Assembly (NCBI GenBank): GCA_026120185.1
Contig: JANUWF010001184.1
Span: forward strand, 620,001 to 684,000
Direction: 5' to 3'
Source of the DNA: Voacanga thouarsii
Taxonomy: Eukaryota; Streptophyta; Magnoliopsida; Gentianales; Apocynaceae
Length of the DNA stretch: 64,000 nucleotides
Shown here: positions 45,181 through 58,352 of the stretch, piece by piece
Position numbering within the stretch: position 1 is the stretch's first letter
How the letters are laid out: the number at the start of each line of letters is the position of its first letter
Notes under the pieces: generated by a model
Database searches by the model: none
Seen by the model: only the letters and a program-made list of their open reading frames with translations
What the model was told of the DNA's origin: nothing
Program-made: the position numbers and the translations under genes

Positions 45181-47486
45181 TGTAACACCCCACTACCTAG
45201 GCCCAACAGGGCCGGGGATGTCGCCCCGTCCAATGACAATGGGTCTTTATAACTAGGACACACAACAAAAATAAAGTGATACTTTAAAATTTAAAACTTA
45301 TTACAACCCAAAAATTCAAGAATAAATCCAAAATAAAATTATTCACTCTCACCTCCCAAAGCATTACATAAAAATAAATAACAAAAGATCTTCCAAGGCA
45401 GGCAACACTAGCTACTCATCCCCACAGTAGGATTGACCTAAAATCATGGTAAAAAGGGTGATGAGATAAAAATCTCAGCAAGTTCGTGCATGCTTTGAGT
45501 GTTCAGTGAAAACAGTTCATGAATGCAAGATGTAAGAATTTCATAAGAATAATACTGGCAAGCAATAAACAATATTCAAAATCAAGAGTGGCGTTTTGGT
45601 TTTTCCAACCATACATGAACAATAAAATCAATCACTCAAAAAGGTGATCATGGGTTACCACACGTTGGGCCCCATAACCATACAACGGTCAGAATGCCAC
45701 ACTTTGTGCAAACTGACAAAAAGGTATGTGATCGGTCTATCGGGTAAGATTCTCCTCCTTCTCTACACCCAAACAAAATCAATTGTCTATTCCGGCAACA
45801 CACAGTCCACATAACTGAAAACTGCTAGCTCGGACCAGCATGACTAAGTAGTACTGACGTTTCTCTAAGTTGAGTTCATTTTCTGGAGGTGGCCTCCTGC
45901 CAGAAGACTCACTCTTGCTCTTCAAAACTAGTACTACTAGCCTACCCTTATGGAGTACTCAACGTAGTTCATCCCACTTGGGAGAAAACGGATAAAACAT
46001 AGCTTTACTTGAAAATGGCAATCAAGGATTTCCAAAGTCTTTGTCAAAAATTAGTTTTAGGAATAGTTTGGTGTTTGAGTAAAACTGCTTATTGATTTTC
46101 AATTAAATTGTTTGATTGAAACAAGAAAGGAAACTGTCCTTAATTGCCTTTACCAAATCAGTGTTCACATACTTCGGATTTAGCTTGCCATGGAAACCTT
46201 TTGCAACAAACAAGTTTTACGCAGGAGCTTACGTGATACTTACTCAAAATAAAGATCTCCAATAGCTGACCTAACCCCACCTGGGGTAAACAGAAGCCAT
46301 AATTAAACTCAAGTCAAGATTTACTTCCACAAATAAACCTAGCTCAACTTACTACTAATGTCCCAAACTTTAAGGCTAGATAATAATTAAAAGGGGTTTG
46401 TAAAATAAATCTAGCTTGATATTAAAATAACTAGGATTTGTGAAATAGTTATTAATAAGTTGTAGGTTTAAATCTTACTATAAATAAATTAGGGTTTATT
46501 TGATGAAGGGTCCTAGGCCCTAGATGGTATTATTTAAATTAATAATCTACTAATGATTAATTGTTAGAAAATAATTGGTAACTAAAATTAGTTGTAAGTA
46601 AATTTTAAAAAGATAATAAATAAATTTTAATAGTTTTTTATGAATATAAGGCTTACAAAATTAATAGTTTACCTATTATGAATTATTCATATAAAAGGCT
46701 TTATTTGATATTATTATTTTATATCTGTATATTTTATTTCTTTAATAAAAGCTATCATTTATTTGACTAAAATATCATTATTTTATATAAGAGACCAAAT
46801 CCATATTTTCTTAGGATTTTCGAAATTACTAGAAGAAATTATAGTATTAATCATTTTATTGATGAAATAAAATTAATTTAGGGACAACAAGGTCATGATT
46901 ATAATTTCCATTGCTAACCATAACCATAAATATACACTCTACACCAATCAACAAAACATCCAAATCATGAATAAAAACATAGATCCAAATCTACCAAGAC
47001 ATGATCCAAACTCTGCTAACATAAACATAATCATAGCCTTAACAAGAATACATGAACATAAACCCTATTCACCAAAGGTGACATAATCTCTAACATGCTT
47101 GCTCATTCATACTACTCACGACATGAAGACATGCAACAAACCCTAAAAACGCCATAACATTCAACCAAGAAAAATCATCCCAAGCATCAATCCCATCTCC
47201 ATCATTTACACACATTCATTCATGCTTCAATCTCAATTCCATCACAACAACACATGCTCAAACCCTATTCATAATCCATCCCCTTCCAATATCATCCTAG
47301 AGACATGAATCTAGAATTTAAAGAGAAGATTGAAGAGGCTTACTTGAATGATGACCACCATGAAGAAGTTTCGATAGAATCCCCTCGCATGGACAGCTTG
47401 GTTCGTCCAAGGAGGAAGAAGTAAACATAGTCATGGTTGAAGTAACCATTCGGCCGAGAGAGAGAGAAAGAAAGAGGGTTCATTAG

Positions 47487-47544
<58 letters not shown>

Positions 47545-49435
47545 TTAAGAGTCGAAGACAAGTGAAGATGGAGATGATTGATCATACTTACCTTGAAGGT
47601 ATTCTTGAGCCTTCAAGAAAATTCTGGTTTTTTATCCAAAAGAGAGACCTTGATTTCCGAGTTTGATGTTAAGAATTGTAGGAATGGATTCACGAGAGTG
47701 AGTAGGTACAATCTAGAGTTTTTTTAAGAAGATTGAAGTGGTTTTGGTGGCCTTAGGCGTGAGAAGGGTAGTAGGTGTTCTTGGAGGTTTGGAAAGAATG
47801 GAGAGAATAGGGAGAGAACTGGCCGAAATTCTGTGGAAAGAGTGGCCGACTGGTTTGGGAGGATTTTGGTAATTGAATTTTCAGATTTGAGAGGAAAAGG
47901 AAAGCTGGTTGTTTGAAATTCAAAAAGAATAATTTAGGGAATATTTTGTGGTAGCAAATATGGTAAGTAAATCTTTGATGATGGAGGTCTTTTGAAAGCT
48001 GTAATGGCCGGCTGCTTGGCTAGAGTTTTTGCTAAGATGAAAGCTGTTCAAAGGAGCTTAAGGATGGCTGAAATATGATGTACAAGGGTAAAGGAGTTTT
48101 CTGGCTGTTTGAGGTTTAGTTCATGGAAGATTGATGAAATAAATTGCTGAAATTTTAGACTTCAATCAATTATTTGATTGGAGTGATTGATGGAGATATT
48201 TTAGAAGCAGCCATAGACTATTTTTCGAGCAGAATACTGGAGAAGATGATGAAGCTTAGTTCATGGCTATTCAATGGAAGTTTGTACAGAAAAATGGAGG
48301 AAGTTTCAGATAAGGGGAAAGAAGGAACAAAGCTGGAAATCTGATCAGTCTTTTTTTTTCGCAAGTTTGCTGGAAATTCCTGGGTAGAATTTTCTGCCAT
48401 GATTCATCTAACTTGCAGAAGGTTTGAAGGGGTTTTGGAGGGTCCTTCAAGGCTAGTTTCCATCCTTCTTTATGGAGGAGAAACAAGGCTGCATTGCTTG
48501 TTGAAAAGCTGGAAGAACAGCTAGGTTTTTCGGACTGCTTTGCTGCAAAAGCTGTCCAGAAATTTTTCTAGTTTGCACAACTTTTGTGCAGTCTGGTTTT
48601 GGCCTTATAATTTCAGACTTCAAGCTGGTCAAGATGGCTATTTTTCTGGCAGTATTTGGGAAGGAAAGATGGCTGAAATTTTCGACAATGGGACTAATCA
48701 AGAAGTTGGAAATTTTTCCAAATTACTACATGAAGAAGATGAACACACATAGGTTGGAGTTTGAAGGTTCAACCATGAAGATTAATTCTCTTGGGAACCT
48801 TCCATAACTCTTCCCCAATTTCGGTCATCAAGATATCCATTCATAGCCATTTTCGAAACCTAAATCTCACAGAACCTTACTGAAATTTTCTGGAAATAAA
48901 ATGGCTTAGATAAATTAATCAACTTAATTGATTAAGAATTAAGGAAAGCTAGAGATCAAAAAATGTATGAATCCCTTAGAAATTTTTGTAGGGCACAAGA
49001 GTAGGATTAGGACATTCCTATCATGTCTCCCCTAAGACAACACTCCTACTCTTCCCTAAAGCATGCAAGGGCCGAAATATAGCCTTCCTAAACAAAAATA
49101 AAATTTAATCATACTAAAACTCCAATGATGGAATTTGAACTCAAGACCTCAAGAATTAATTCCAAAACTCTAATCACTAAACCACAACAACTCTTGTTAT
49201 TATTTTCTCTCCCAATATTTTTCTTATTTAATCTTCAAGCTATCTCCCTATTTCCACCTCAAGCAAAAATTACCATTTTGCCCTTCTTACTCAATAACCA
49301 CAATTAGGCCATTGAGACTACAAATCACATATCTAAAGCACAAAAATCATACGAAAATATATTTATGCATGTAAGAAAATATGATATGCATCACAACCTC
49401 CTTACTCTAAGGTTGGTTTTTGCTGGGGTTTCACA
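45181..49435 (-). repeat. 4.3-kb LTR family, solo LTR (minus) in the CACTA gene
   Basis: This 4255-bp unit, reverse-complemented, runs TGTGAAACCCC to GGGTGTTACA and is flanked by a perfect GTAAT duplication (45176-45180, 49436-49440). It shows the family landmarks: hairpins at about 45200-45233, a GA tract at 47457-47476 joined to a (TA)n run (about 47498-47540), the inverted repeat ATGGTT/AACCAT, and the tRNA-like block at 49125-49192. It lacks the 200-bp duplication of the complete element. No internal domain is left. Confidence 0.93.
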
Positions 49436-49440
49436 GTAAT

Positions 49441-49716
49441 GCTTTCTTTTTTTTTTAAGTTGTCAAACTAAAAGTTATTACTCATTGTTAAAATATATTA
49501 TTGTCGTGTGATCTCTAATTTTTATATTTGTTGTTATAAAAAGGGAAAAAGCTAATAACATTATTGATAAACGTGCGGCATTAAATGTGAATCGTAATGC
49601 CAATGAAGTTGAGGATGAAGTCTTCAATGAAGTTTTAGGTGAAGATCAATATGGTAGAGTTAGAGGATATGGATTAGGAGTTACTCCTACACAACTTTTT
49701 GGAAGTAAAAGTTAAT
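49441..49716 (+). pseudogene. CACTA Transposase_24-type gene, 3' part
   Basis: After an intron-like T-rich stretch the coding resumes at about 49545: KRAALNVNRNANEVEDEVFN, then EVLGEDQYGRVRGYGLGVTP and TQLFG, ending in TAA at 49714. The VLGxxxxGRVRGYGLG block is a strong marker of this family. With the LTR removed it follows the 45180 part directly. Confidence 0.82.
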
Positions 49717-49729
49717 TTAAATGTCAAAA

Positions 49730-50474
49730 TCAGCCCGAAGTAGAACGTCTTCAAAAAGGAAATATTCGTTATGGGATTTTAAATTGGAAAAATTATCAAA
49801 TAATAAAATATAAAAATTATCGACTTTGTGACGCTTTAAAAAAAAGTGAGGCCAAAATTGAGACACTATTTTTATAGCGTGACAAAAAGAGGGACGCATT
49901 TATAAATAAGCATAGTTATTTTAGGGACACTTAAAAAATATGGTCATTAAATTTTGGGACTTTATACTTGATTGTATCGTAAAAAAGGAAACGGAATTGT
50001 ATTTATGTGTCGCTATTTAGAGATATTTATAGAATAAAGTATCACTAATTTCGAGACACTATAAATATAAAACGTAGTCAGAAAAACAGACGGAATCAAA
50101 AATTTGTTTCATAAATTTTGGGACACTTTAATAAAATGTCATTGTGTTAATGACATTAGAGAATTTAAGCATAGTAAATTTAGAGACGCTTTTAAAAAAG
50201 CGTTGATAAATTTAGAGACGTTTTTAAAAAAACGTTGGTAAATTTAGAGACACTTATACGAAAAGTATCGGTAAATTTAGAGACACTTATATAAAAAGTG
50301 TGGATAACTTAATTTACCGATGAAAGTCTTGCATCGTAAAATTTTTGGGTAACACCACTTCTAACAACACATGTGGGAATACTTATAAAAGCGTCGGTAA
50401 ACAATTTTACGATACAAATTAGCGTCCCAAAAGAAATTTATTAACGTCCCTAAATGTATAATTTGTTATAGTGT
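49730..50474 (+). repeat. Right subterminal region and terminus of the second CACTA
   Basis: The stretch is packed with GGGAC/GAGAC motifs and small palindromes and ends TTTGTTATAGTG at 50474 (CACTATAACAAA in reverse complement). A regular array of four units of about 32-33 bp lies at 50175-50304. The left terminus of this element was not found. It may lie left of the window or be lost. Confidence 0.68.
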
Positions 50475-52850
50475 ATGTGGAAAAGTGATTACTCTAAACA
50501 TTTTTAATTTAAAAATCATTATATATATATAGTCATATAATAAAGTCTTCATAAACAGACCTTATCGTGTTTGAATTAATCACATTATCTTAATTATCCT
50601 AAACTATGGAAGAATGATTTTCTATGGCTGGTGATGTGATTGATTCGGATCATATATAAAATTCACATGGACTGGGTCCGTAACAAAAATGTTCTAAAAG
50701 AAACTCTATAAACAACAAAATGATGAGCTACGTTATTTCTATTAATGTCCCTTAGCTTAGACCAATGAAAGAAGATTCTTGCTAATTTGAATCTTAATAT
50801 ATAAAAAGGTAATATCGACCCTTTATGTAAAAGAAGCATCAGAGTACAACCTTCAAATTTGAGGAGATATTGTAATAATATTTGAGTTGATAAAATAATT
50901 ATATTTCAGATATTAGTCTATATGTATGTAGAATTGTTGATATTTTTTTCATAATTAAACGGATAATTCAGAGGAAAAAGAATATAAATGTAAGTTGATT
51001 AAGCATTTATTCTTCTTTTTTAAAATAAATTTATTGTGTAGAGTTTGTCATTTTGAGCACCATGTAACCTGAGAATATTTTTGCCAATCAAAACTGCGTT
51101 TTTTTTTTTTTTTTTGAATTATACAAAACTACTCGTTCTCGTTGAATAATAGGTTTTGCGAGTTTCAATCATGTTAAGTTTTTATGCATGGGTACATTAA
51201 TGTAAGATGGCCCACTTCGCCCTCTTCTTTTGCTTTTCTATTGTTTTACGCTTTCACAGCTATTATTGCTCAACATATTCAGTATTTATTTAATATATTT
51301 ATATATTTATTTCTATCAAAATTAAATATTTTATTTTAATTGAAATAATAATATTCAATCATAAAAATTACTATCTTATTATAAAAAATTAATAGTAAAA
51401 GTTTAAATAAAAATTTATTTATTTTATAATAAATAGTATTTTTAGATATTTTGAAATAAAAATAAAAATATTTACTTTCAAATGGAAAGAATAGTTCATA
51501 GATTATAATTAAGAATTAAGAATACATAATCATAAATATGATCTAGGAAACTAATATTCCCCGCTCCTAGGACTTTTTTTTTTAATGGTGCTGGGGTTGC
51601 CACGCGTTTCTCCACATTTACGGCAAATTGGGCAACAAAAGTTCTGCGGGATGCTTCCGTCGATGGAGGGGACCATATGAAGCTAGCCGCTGCTGTGTGG
51701 GCAAGCACTCCAATGTAAATGAACCCACCGTTGGCAAATAAAATTTGTTTAAATTTATTTATATTTAAATAAGATTTATTTATTAATTAAACAAATTTGA
51801 ATATATTTATAAATATATTTAAACGTTTGTGAATATATAATATATTTTTAAAAATTAATTATATTATATTTATTATATATAAATAAATAAATACATATAT
51901 ATATATTATATAATGTTAGTTTGGGTTATTATTATACCCCTTTAACTTTACTTCTTATTAGTTAGAGTTTAAAATTGATTTTTTTAATGAATTTTTGAAA
52001 TTTTTATTTTTTTAAAAAAGATAAAATAAATAAATAATTATAACTCGAATATTAATGGAATTTTTCGAACTCGAACTCGAACTCGAATTCCAACGAATAT
52101 GAACATGATCAAATAATAATTAAACGAACTCAAACACAAACGAAGTCAAATAGTATTCATTTATATTTAAATTTGTGTTAAAAATCTGACATTCAATTCA
52201 TTCATATTCAAATATATTTCTAACCATAATATTTTATTACAAGGCAGATTTTATTTCCTTATTAGTTTATGTCTTTTTGTCAATTTTTAAATAATTTGAG
52301 CCAGTTGTCTATTAGAATTTAGAAGACAATTTAATTAATTAAAACATTTTTATTAGTTAATTAATTTTAATTTTAATTCACATTCTTATTTCTTTAATAT
52401 GAAAAAAAAAAAAAAGAACCTTTAGTTGTAATAGAGATGGAGTTAAGAACTTGAATTTGAGGGATAAGGCAGACATAAGAAAACAAATGGTAGAAGATAA
52501 TATTTTGAATTTTAAAATAATTTTGGAGGAAATGCAAAACAAAATTTATATAAAATTTTGACAAATTTTTATTTTTTAAAAAAATAAATTATGTATAAAA
52601 ATTTTAGACAATATCTTCCCTCGATCCGTCTATATATTCAGGATAAGCACTTTGAAAGCAAACATACTTTGATTAATGCCACGCATGAGTTTCGAAGCAT
52701 TATCATGAGCTAGAAATGAAAAGACACTTTGTATCAAGCTTTTAATGTATTGATAATCCATGAAAAGATTCACTTGTAGCAAGTGTTCTAATAAGCCTAT
52801 GAAATTTAAGCTGGATAATTAACCGTATTCATCTTCAAAATTTTAGAAAA
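50475..52850. other. AT-rich stretch without recognised genes
   Basis: No coding similarity was seen over about 2.4 kb. A GC-richer island at 51560-51720 stands out; its frames (for example 51496-51708 minus) carry no domain I know. At 52064-52090 a run of CGAACT units occurs, a style common near DNA-transposon ends. The rest is poly-A/T and TA-rich sequence. Confidence 0.5.
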
Positions 52851-53169
52851 TACTCCACCTATTTCTATTTATTTGTCACATTTAACTACTTTACATAATT
52901 TAAAAAAATTTAGTTAGTTTCTCAAATTTATATAACTTTATTTATACATTCCAAAAATACACTTAGATTTAATATTCTCCACAACTATTTTCTTACTTTA
53001 TTTGCTCAACTCTCTCTAAAGTTATTACACTTTCATTTTTCAAAACTATTAAATATAAGAGTATAGCAGTAAAATTAATATTAATAGAACTTAAATTTTT
53101 TCAATGTGACAGATAAAAAGAGAACCAAAACTTTTCAATTGTGACAGATAAATAGAGACGGATGGAGTA
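52851..53169. mobile_element. Stowaway-like MITE
   Basis: This 319-bp unit starts TACTCCACCTATTTCTATTT and ends, reverse-complemented, TACTCCATCCGTCTCTATTT. The inverted arms agree at 24 of 29 bases as counted by eye. TA at each end fits the TA duplication of Tc1/mariner-type MITEs. A second copy of the terminal GTGACAGATAAA phrase lies just inside the right end. Confidence 0.8.
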
Positions 53170-53859
53170 ACATTTTTTGTCCTCACTTCTTTTTTGTATT
53201 TTTATTTACAAATATTTATAAAGACAATTTTACCTTTCAAAAATATAAGAAAAATAATATTTAAGGCCGTTTGAATTGGAAAAAAATGAAAAGGGTAAAT
53301 AAAAACAAAAAATCAAGGACCACTTAAGCTAATTGTCCATTCAAGGTTTCAATTACTCCCTCTATTTTATTTTTTTAAATGTCGTTTAAGGTTCTAGTAA
53401 ATAGATTAAGGAAATTATTTAAATTTTTAGATTAAAAGTGGTGATTTCTATAATTTTAAAATAATTGGTAAAAGTATTAATATTTTTATCATTTGTGTAA
53501 AAATACAATATTTTAATAAAAAATCGTTTTCCTTCATTAAAAATTATAATTATAACTATTCTATCTATTCCAAATTATCTGTACGGTTTAATCGATTACG
53601 TGAATATTAAGATAAGTAGAATTTTTAATTAATTAAATATTTATTTCTATTTTTATCCTTAAAATTTAATTCATTTTTTTTATTTATTAAGAAGTATTCA
53701 AATTTCAAAACTTTAATGTGTTTCAGATTACTTTTTTCTCTTGTCATTTAAATGAGATTATTTTATTAGGAAAGAAATTATTTAATATATTTAAAAAATA
53801 AAATATTATTAAATAAAGATAAATTTGATATATTAAATTTTAATTTTTAACAAAATAGA
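53170..53859. other. AT-rich stretch with an unpaired MITE-like end
   Basis: ACTCCCTCTATTTTATTTT near 53353 looks like another Stowaway-type end, but I found no partner arm. No coding frame is visible. Confidence 0.35.
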
Positions 53860-55904
53860 TAAAAATTTAGTGAAAAAAAAAATCTAGTGAAGAAAAAAGA
53901 GTACACTATTCTATATGTCTGTTTATTACTCTTCCTGATGAGATGATTCCTTTAAATCTTTGAACCAACGCATACAAATTTTATATCTCAACTTCTTAAA
54001 TGTTGTAGTCGGTAAAGTCTTTGTGAAAATATCTGCGAAGTTGTTACATGACCGAATTTGTAGCACATCAATTTCACCTTTCTTCTGGAGTTCATGAGTA
54101 AATAAGAATTTTGGTGAAATATGTTTTGTCCGATCTCCTTTAATATATCCACCTCGTAATTGAATTATGCAAGCTGCATTGTTTTCATAAAAAGGAGTTG
54201 GAATATCTCTGATAGATGATAATCCACAACTTTCTCAGATATCATGAATTATGGATCGTAACTATACACATTCTCTATTTGCTTCAAGAATGACTATACT
54301 TTCAGCATGATTTGAAGAAGTAGCTGCTTGGAGATATTGAAGGACTTGTGTAATTCCATTCCAATGTCATCGTATTGGTGAAGAATTAAATATTGCTAAT
54401 AATTTAACAGTAAAGGCAATATCAGGTCGTGTATTGTTAGCAAGATACATCAATACACCAATTGCACTGAGATATGGTACTTCAGGACCAAGGAGTTCTT
54501 CATCATCTTCTTGAGGTCGGAAATGATCTTTATTCACATCTAATGACCGGATGATCATTGGAATACTCAATGGATGTGCTTTGTCCATGTAAAATCTTTT
54601 TAGAACTTTGTATATGTTGATTGATAAAACTTGCCAAATGTTTAATTTGTACACCAAGGCAAAATGTAATCTTACCAATATCCTTGATGTCGAATAATCA
54701 ATTGTTTCTTGGAGCTCTTCAGGAGTTCTAATAAGATTAATATCATCAACATATATCATAAATTTAGAACCAGATTTCTTAATAAAAACATATGAACATA
54801 CCTGGTCATTTTTGAATCCCGCTTTCAATAAATATTCACTAAGATGATTGAACCACATGCGCCCAGATTGCTTTAGGCCATATAATGATTTTTGTAATTT
54901 GATGGAGTAATTTTCACGAGGATAATATTTATATGCTTCGGGCATGCGAAATCCTTATGGGATTTTCATATAAATATCATTTTCTAAATTTTCATACAAG
55001 TAAGTAGTGATAACATCTAATAGGTGCATATCTATCTTTTCATGTACTGTCAAACTAATAAGATATCGGAGTGTAATAGCATCAACAACAGGAGAATAAG
55101 TTTCGTCATAATCCATACCTAATCTTTGTGAAAAACCTTGGGCTACTAATCGTACTTTATATCGTACGATTTCATTATTTTTATTGCGCTTTCGCACAAA
55201 TATCCATTTGTAGCCAACAGGTTTTACACCTTCTGGTGTTCGAATTGCAGGTCCAAAGACTTCACATTGTGTCAGTGCATTTAACTCCGATTAAATCGCA
55301 TTTTTCCATTATAGCCAATCTTTTCTATGTTGACATTCATCAACTGATATTGGTTCAGGATCATCACTGTCCTGTATAACATCAAGAGATATACTGTATG
55401 CAAACATATTATCAATAATTGTTTCTATCCGATTCCAACTTCTACCTGAAGTGGTATAATTGATAGAAATTTCAGTATTACTTTCATAAACTTCTGGTTC
55501 TTTTTCATCAGTTCTCTCTTGGTCTTTATCATTCTTTTCTAATATGATCATCTAGATCCTTTCACCCTCTCTTCTTTCGAGGATTTTTATCTTTAGAACC
55601 AAGAGGTCAGACATGCTTCTGGCATGCTTTTGGCTCAGTAGCTATAGGTATAATCTTTTATTCCGCTGGAACTTTAATTCGAATAGGAGCATTTATAACT
55701 GGAATAGGCGATTTTGTTACTCTTCTGGAGTCAACAAAAGCGTTTAGTATTTGATTTGCAATGCTTTACAAATGAATTATCTTTTGAACTTCAAGTTCAC
55801 AAACGCTTGTACGCGGATCAAGATAATTTAATGATGTTGTCAAATCAAGATCTTTCTTATACTGATTCTGTTCTCCTCCTAATTTAGGGAATAATGATTT
55901 CACA
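53860..55904 (-). pseudogene. Ty1/copia pol, 3' part (minus copy)
   Basis: Reading leftward: the linker before RT (55551-55309), RT fingers with YKVRLVAQGFSQRLGMDYDE (about 55160-55100), LKQSGRMWF, the YVDD active site (about 54750), then RNase H to about 53940 with the usual NAACIIQLRGG-type and ADIFT blocks recognisable in translation. It then follows the family's post-pol spacer. It matches the plus copy at 61995-63984 throughout, with small deletions (for example near 54655) and stops. No LTR follows on its left. Homology stops abruptly at about 55904, where the RKD segment begins. Confidence 0.85.
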
Positions 55905-56078
55905 AGAGAATAAAGGAAAAGAAAAAGAAATGTAAGAACATGATGACAAGTAGGAAATGCCAAGAAATCTATTATAAAAATCTCTTGTTTTTCACTCTTC
56001 TCGGTACCATCTTTTCCCCTTCCTCTTTGTCTTTTTTTCTCCTCCGTCCCTTCACCTATCATCTACCTCTTCTTCTTC

Positions 56079-56135
<57 letters not shown>

Positions 56136-56169
56136 CGATATATATCTCAGTCATCAGTCATTAGTAAAC
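55905..56169 (+). other. Leader region of the RKD segment
   Basis: A pyrimidine-rich stretch (CTTTTTTTCTCCTCCGTCCC near 56029-56050) and an (AT)n run (56082-56127) precede the first recognisable RKD coding sequence. Composition suits a plant 5' leader. No homology to the copia copy remains here. Confidence 0.45.
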
Positions 56170-57563
56170 ATAAAAAAACCTCAAAGCAGATATAGAGACT
56201 CGTAATTCATTTGAGACATGGTCAAATTTTGACTTGGTTTCTAACGCAGAAGATTTTGATGTGTTTTCTTTTCCAAGCCAACCGCTTCCGCCTAATGTCA
56301 GGTCTAACGCAGAAGAGTTTGATATATTTTCCTTTCCAAGTCAACCGCCTAATTTCAGGTGGGATACCTTTGAGGTCTTCCTTTTTTTTTTTTAGTGTGC
56401 TTAATAATGAAATAATGAAATTAAACTCTCTTTTAGTTTGTTGTGATGTAAATCAGTGGTAGTTCTGCACATACTATTTTGGATTTTCAATTTGATTTAC
56501 CCATTCAAGAGACTACTTTTGATGTTGTTCTTCTGAATGAGGATATGCTTGTACATGATCCTTTCTACTCCCTAATAGATTTTGAACAAAGCCAGAATAT
56601 GGTTCTAGGTTATCATACATTCAAATATGGATTTTGCATGGTATTACCTTTACTAATATTGTTTTTCCTTTTCTATGAGAAATAATGAGTGGTCTTGGCA
56701 ACGAATTCGGAGTGAGGACCCATGAAATGCATAATATCGAAGTTCAAGATATTATTGCAGACGAAATTCCTATGGAGAAGAAGATGATTATGAGGCAGAG
56801 AGAGGAGAAGAGCAATAGCTCCAAGACACTATAAAAAAAACCATTTCACAGTACTTTTACTTGTCAATCAAGAGCATAGCCAAAGAACTGAATATTAACT
56901 TAACCCCTCTCAAGAATAGATGTAGGGAGTTGGGAATTCGTCGATGGCCTAATAGGAAATTGATGAGCTTGGACACCCTAATCAAGAATATTCAGGTTCT
57001 CTCTCTCACACATACACACACACACACACACACTTGTAATTTGCAAGTATGAAACTATGAAAGATTTATAAGTAAATAATGACTGGAATGAATGCATCTC
57101 CACTGATGATATCACTTCGATTTACAGGAGCGAGATAAAAGACGAAGGAGGACATATGGTTGATAAGAAGTTAAGAGAAACCATTGAGATACTGGAACGT
57201 GAGAAGAAGTTAGTGGAAGAAAGTCCTGATGCGCGGTTGAAGGACCAAACACAAAAATTGAGACAAGCATGCTTCAAGGCCAAATATAATAAGAAACTTA
57301 AGGGGATGAGAAAATCCCAAGACTCATTGCGTAGTAACTTCACAGCTAATTTTGCTATTAGTCTAGATGCTGACCTAAGGGAGAAGGAAGAGGAGGAAGA
57401 TGCCGAAGAAGAGGAACTGAAGTCTATAATTGCTACCTGTTTGTCTTCCTCTAATGCAAACATGAAAAAAGAACAATTACAAACATTTATCCTAAATTTG
57501 TCAGCTCTATTGAAAAAGAGCAACTACAAGCATGTAACATCAAGTTCACGTGAACACCAGTGA
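56170..57563 (+). pseudogene. RKD-type RWP-RK transcription factor segment with introns
   Basis: First exon about 56170-56358: FETWSNFDLVSN, then an in-frame tandem duplication around NAEDFDVFSFPSQP / NAEEFDIFSFPSQP. Second exon from 56457: LDFQFDLPIQETTFDV. The third holds the RWP-RK domain, SIKSIAKELNINLTPLKNRC then RELGIRRWPNRKLMSLDTLI, to a GT donor at 56996. The last runs from 57128 (or 57135) to TGA at 57563, with a coiled-coil-like stretch ending KLRQACFKAKYNKK. RKD proteins act in the nucleus in egg-cell and gametophyte programmes. No in-frame ATG is seen before an upstream TAA, and a one-base shift lies in the A run near 56833, just before the domain. It is probably broken, unless an upstream exon or sequence error explains this. 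It sits inside a minus-strand copia element, antisense to it. Confidence 0.8.
57008..57032 (+). repeat. (CA)n microsatellite in the RKD intron
   Basis: A short ACAC run lies just after the donor site of the intron following the RWP-RK exon. The intron reaches an acceptor at TTTACAG (57121-57127). Confidence 0.85.
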
Positions 57564-57716
57564 GATAAATGAAGGAAATGCAAGTGAACACAAGACTTAT
57601 GATCAAGAGGAGATAGATTTTTTTTTTTCTGAGCTGTTAGTAGTAATATAGTATATATTGACATTCGAATGTAACATCTCAAAGATGTGATACTTATTAT
57701 TAATGAAAATATCATT

Positions 57717-58352
57717 TTCCCTTATTATCTTTTCTGTTCCACTTCAAGTGACTAGTATTTATCTGTGTTAAGGGAAATATCGAGTGTGTCCATGACCATA
57801 ACCACAATCACTGCCACAACTACGATTATAACGATGGCTTCTGCTGGAGCCAATAGCATTCACTTCTGGGAGTGCTGTTGAACCAGTTGGTCTGGCTTCA
57901 TGATTTCTCAATAATAACTTATTATTTTTCTTTGCAATGAAGAGGGTAGTAAGTAAATCTGTGTATACCCCTTTTCTCGATATTGTTGCTGCAGGACAAT
58001 ATTCGAGGCATGAAAGGTGGAGAATGTCTTTTCTAATATATTTTTTCTCCGCATAATTTTAATGGAGATGTAATTTTATACATCACGGAGCTATATTCAT
58101 TCACGATTTTAAAATCTTGCAACTTCAGGTGCAATCATTTATACCGTGCACTTAGTAGTATGACCATCTTCAGGTGGTCAAATTCTTTTTTCAGTATTTA
58201 GATGTATTTCTATATCGAGAACCCATGACATATAATTTTTTCCAAAAATATCAAGGGCTACAATTTCGAGTTTAGTAAGGTTAGCCATAGGGATCAATAA
58301 ATGCGTACCTGTCTTCTGACTTTGATAACGGCAGAGACTCATACTGATAACG
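57717..58352 (-). pseudogene. Ty1/copia gag and primer region (minus copy)
   Basis: This is the reverse complement of the gag stretch at 59426-60284: start codon region near 58293 (the reading MANLTKLEIVALDIFGKNYM), the gag core, and the Gly/Arg-rich region with SNSSPR-type wording. Homology stops at 57717 within the basic stretch before the zinc knuckle, where RKD-related sequence begins. Frameshifts and stops are frequent. The conserved GTTATCAG phrase beside the LTR is at about 58345-58352. Confidence 0.83.

Noticed and set aside
53350..53600. Second MITE
   Set aside because: Only one Stowaway-type end (ACTCCCTC) was found; without a partner arm the unit cannot be bounded.
56211..56462. 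83-codon frame starting at ATG 56211
   Set aside because: It is an out-of-frame shadow; the frame two bases off encodes the RKD first exon with its duplicated motif.
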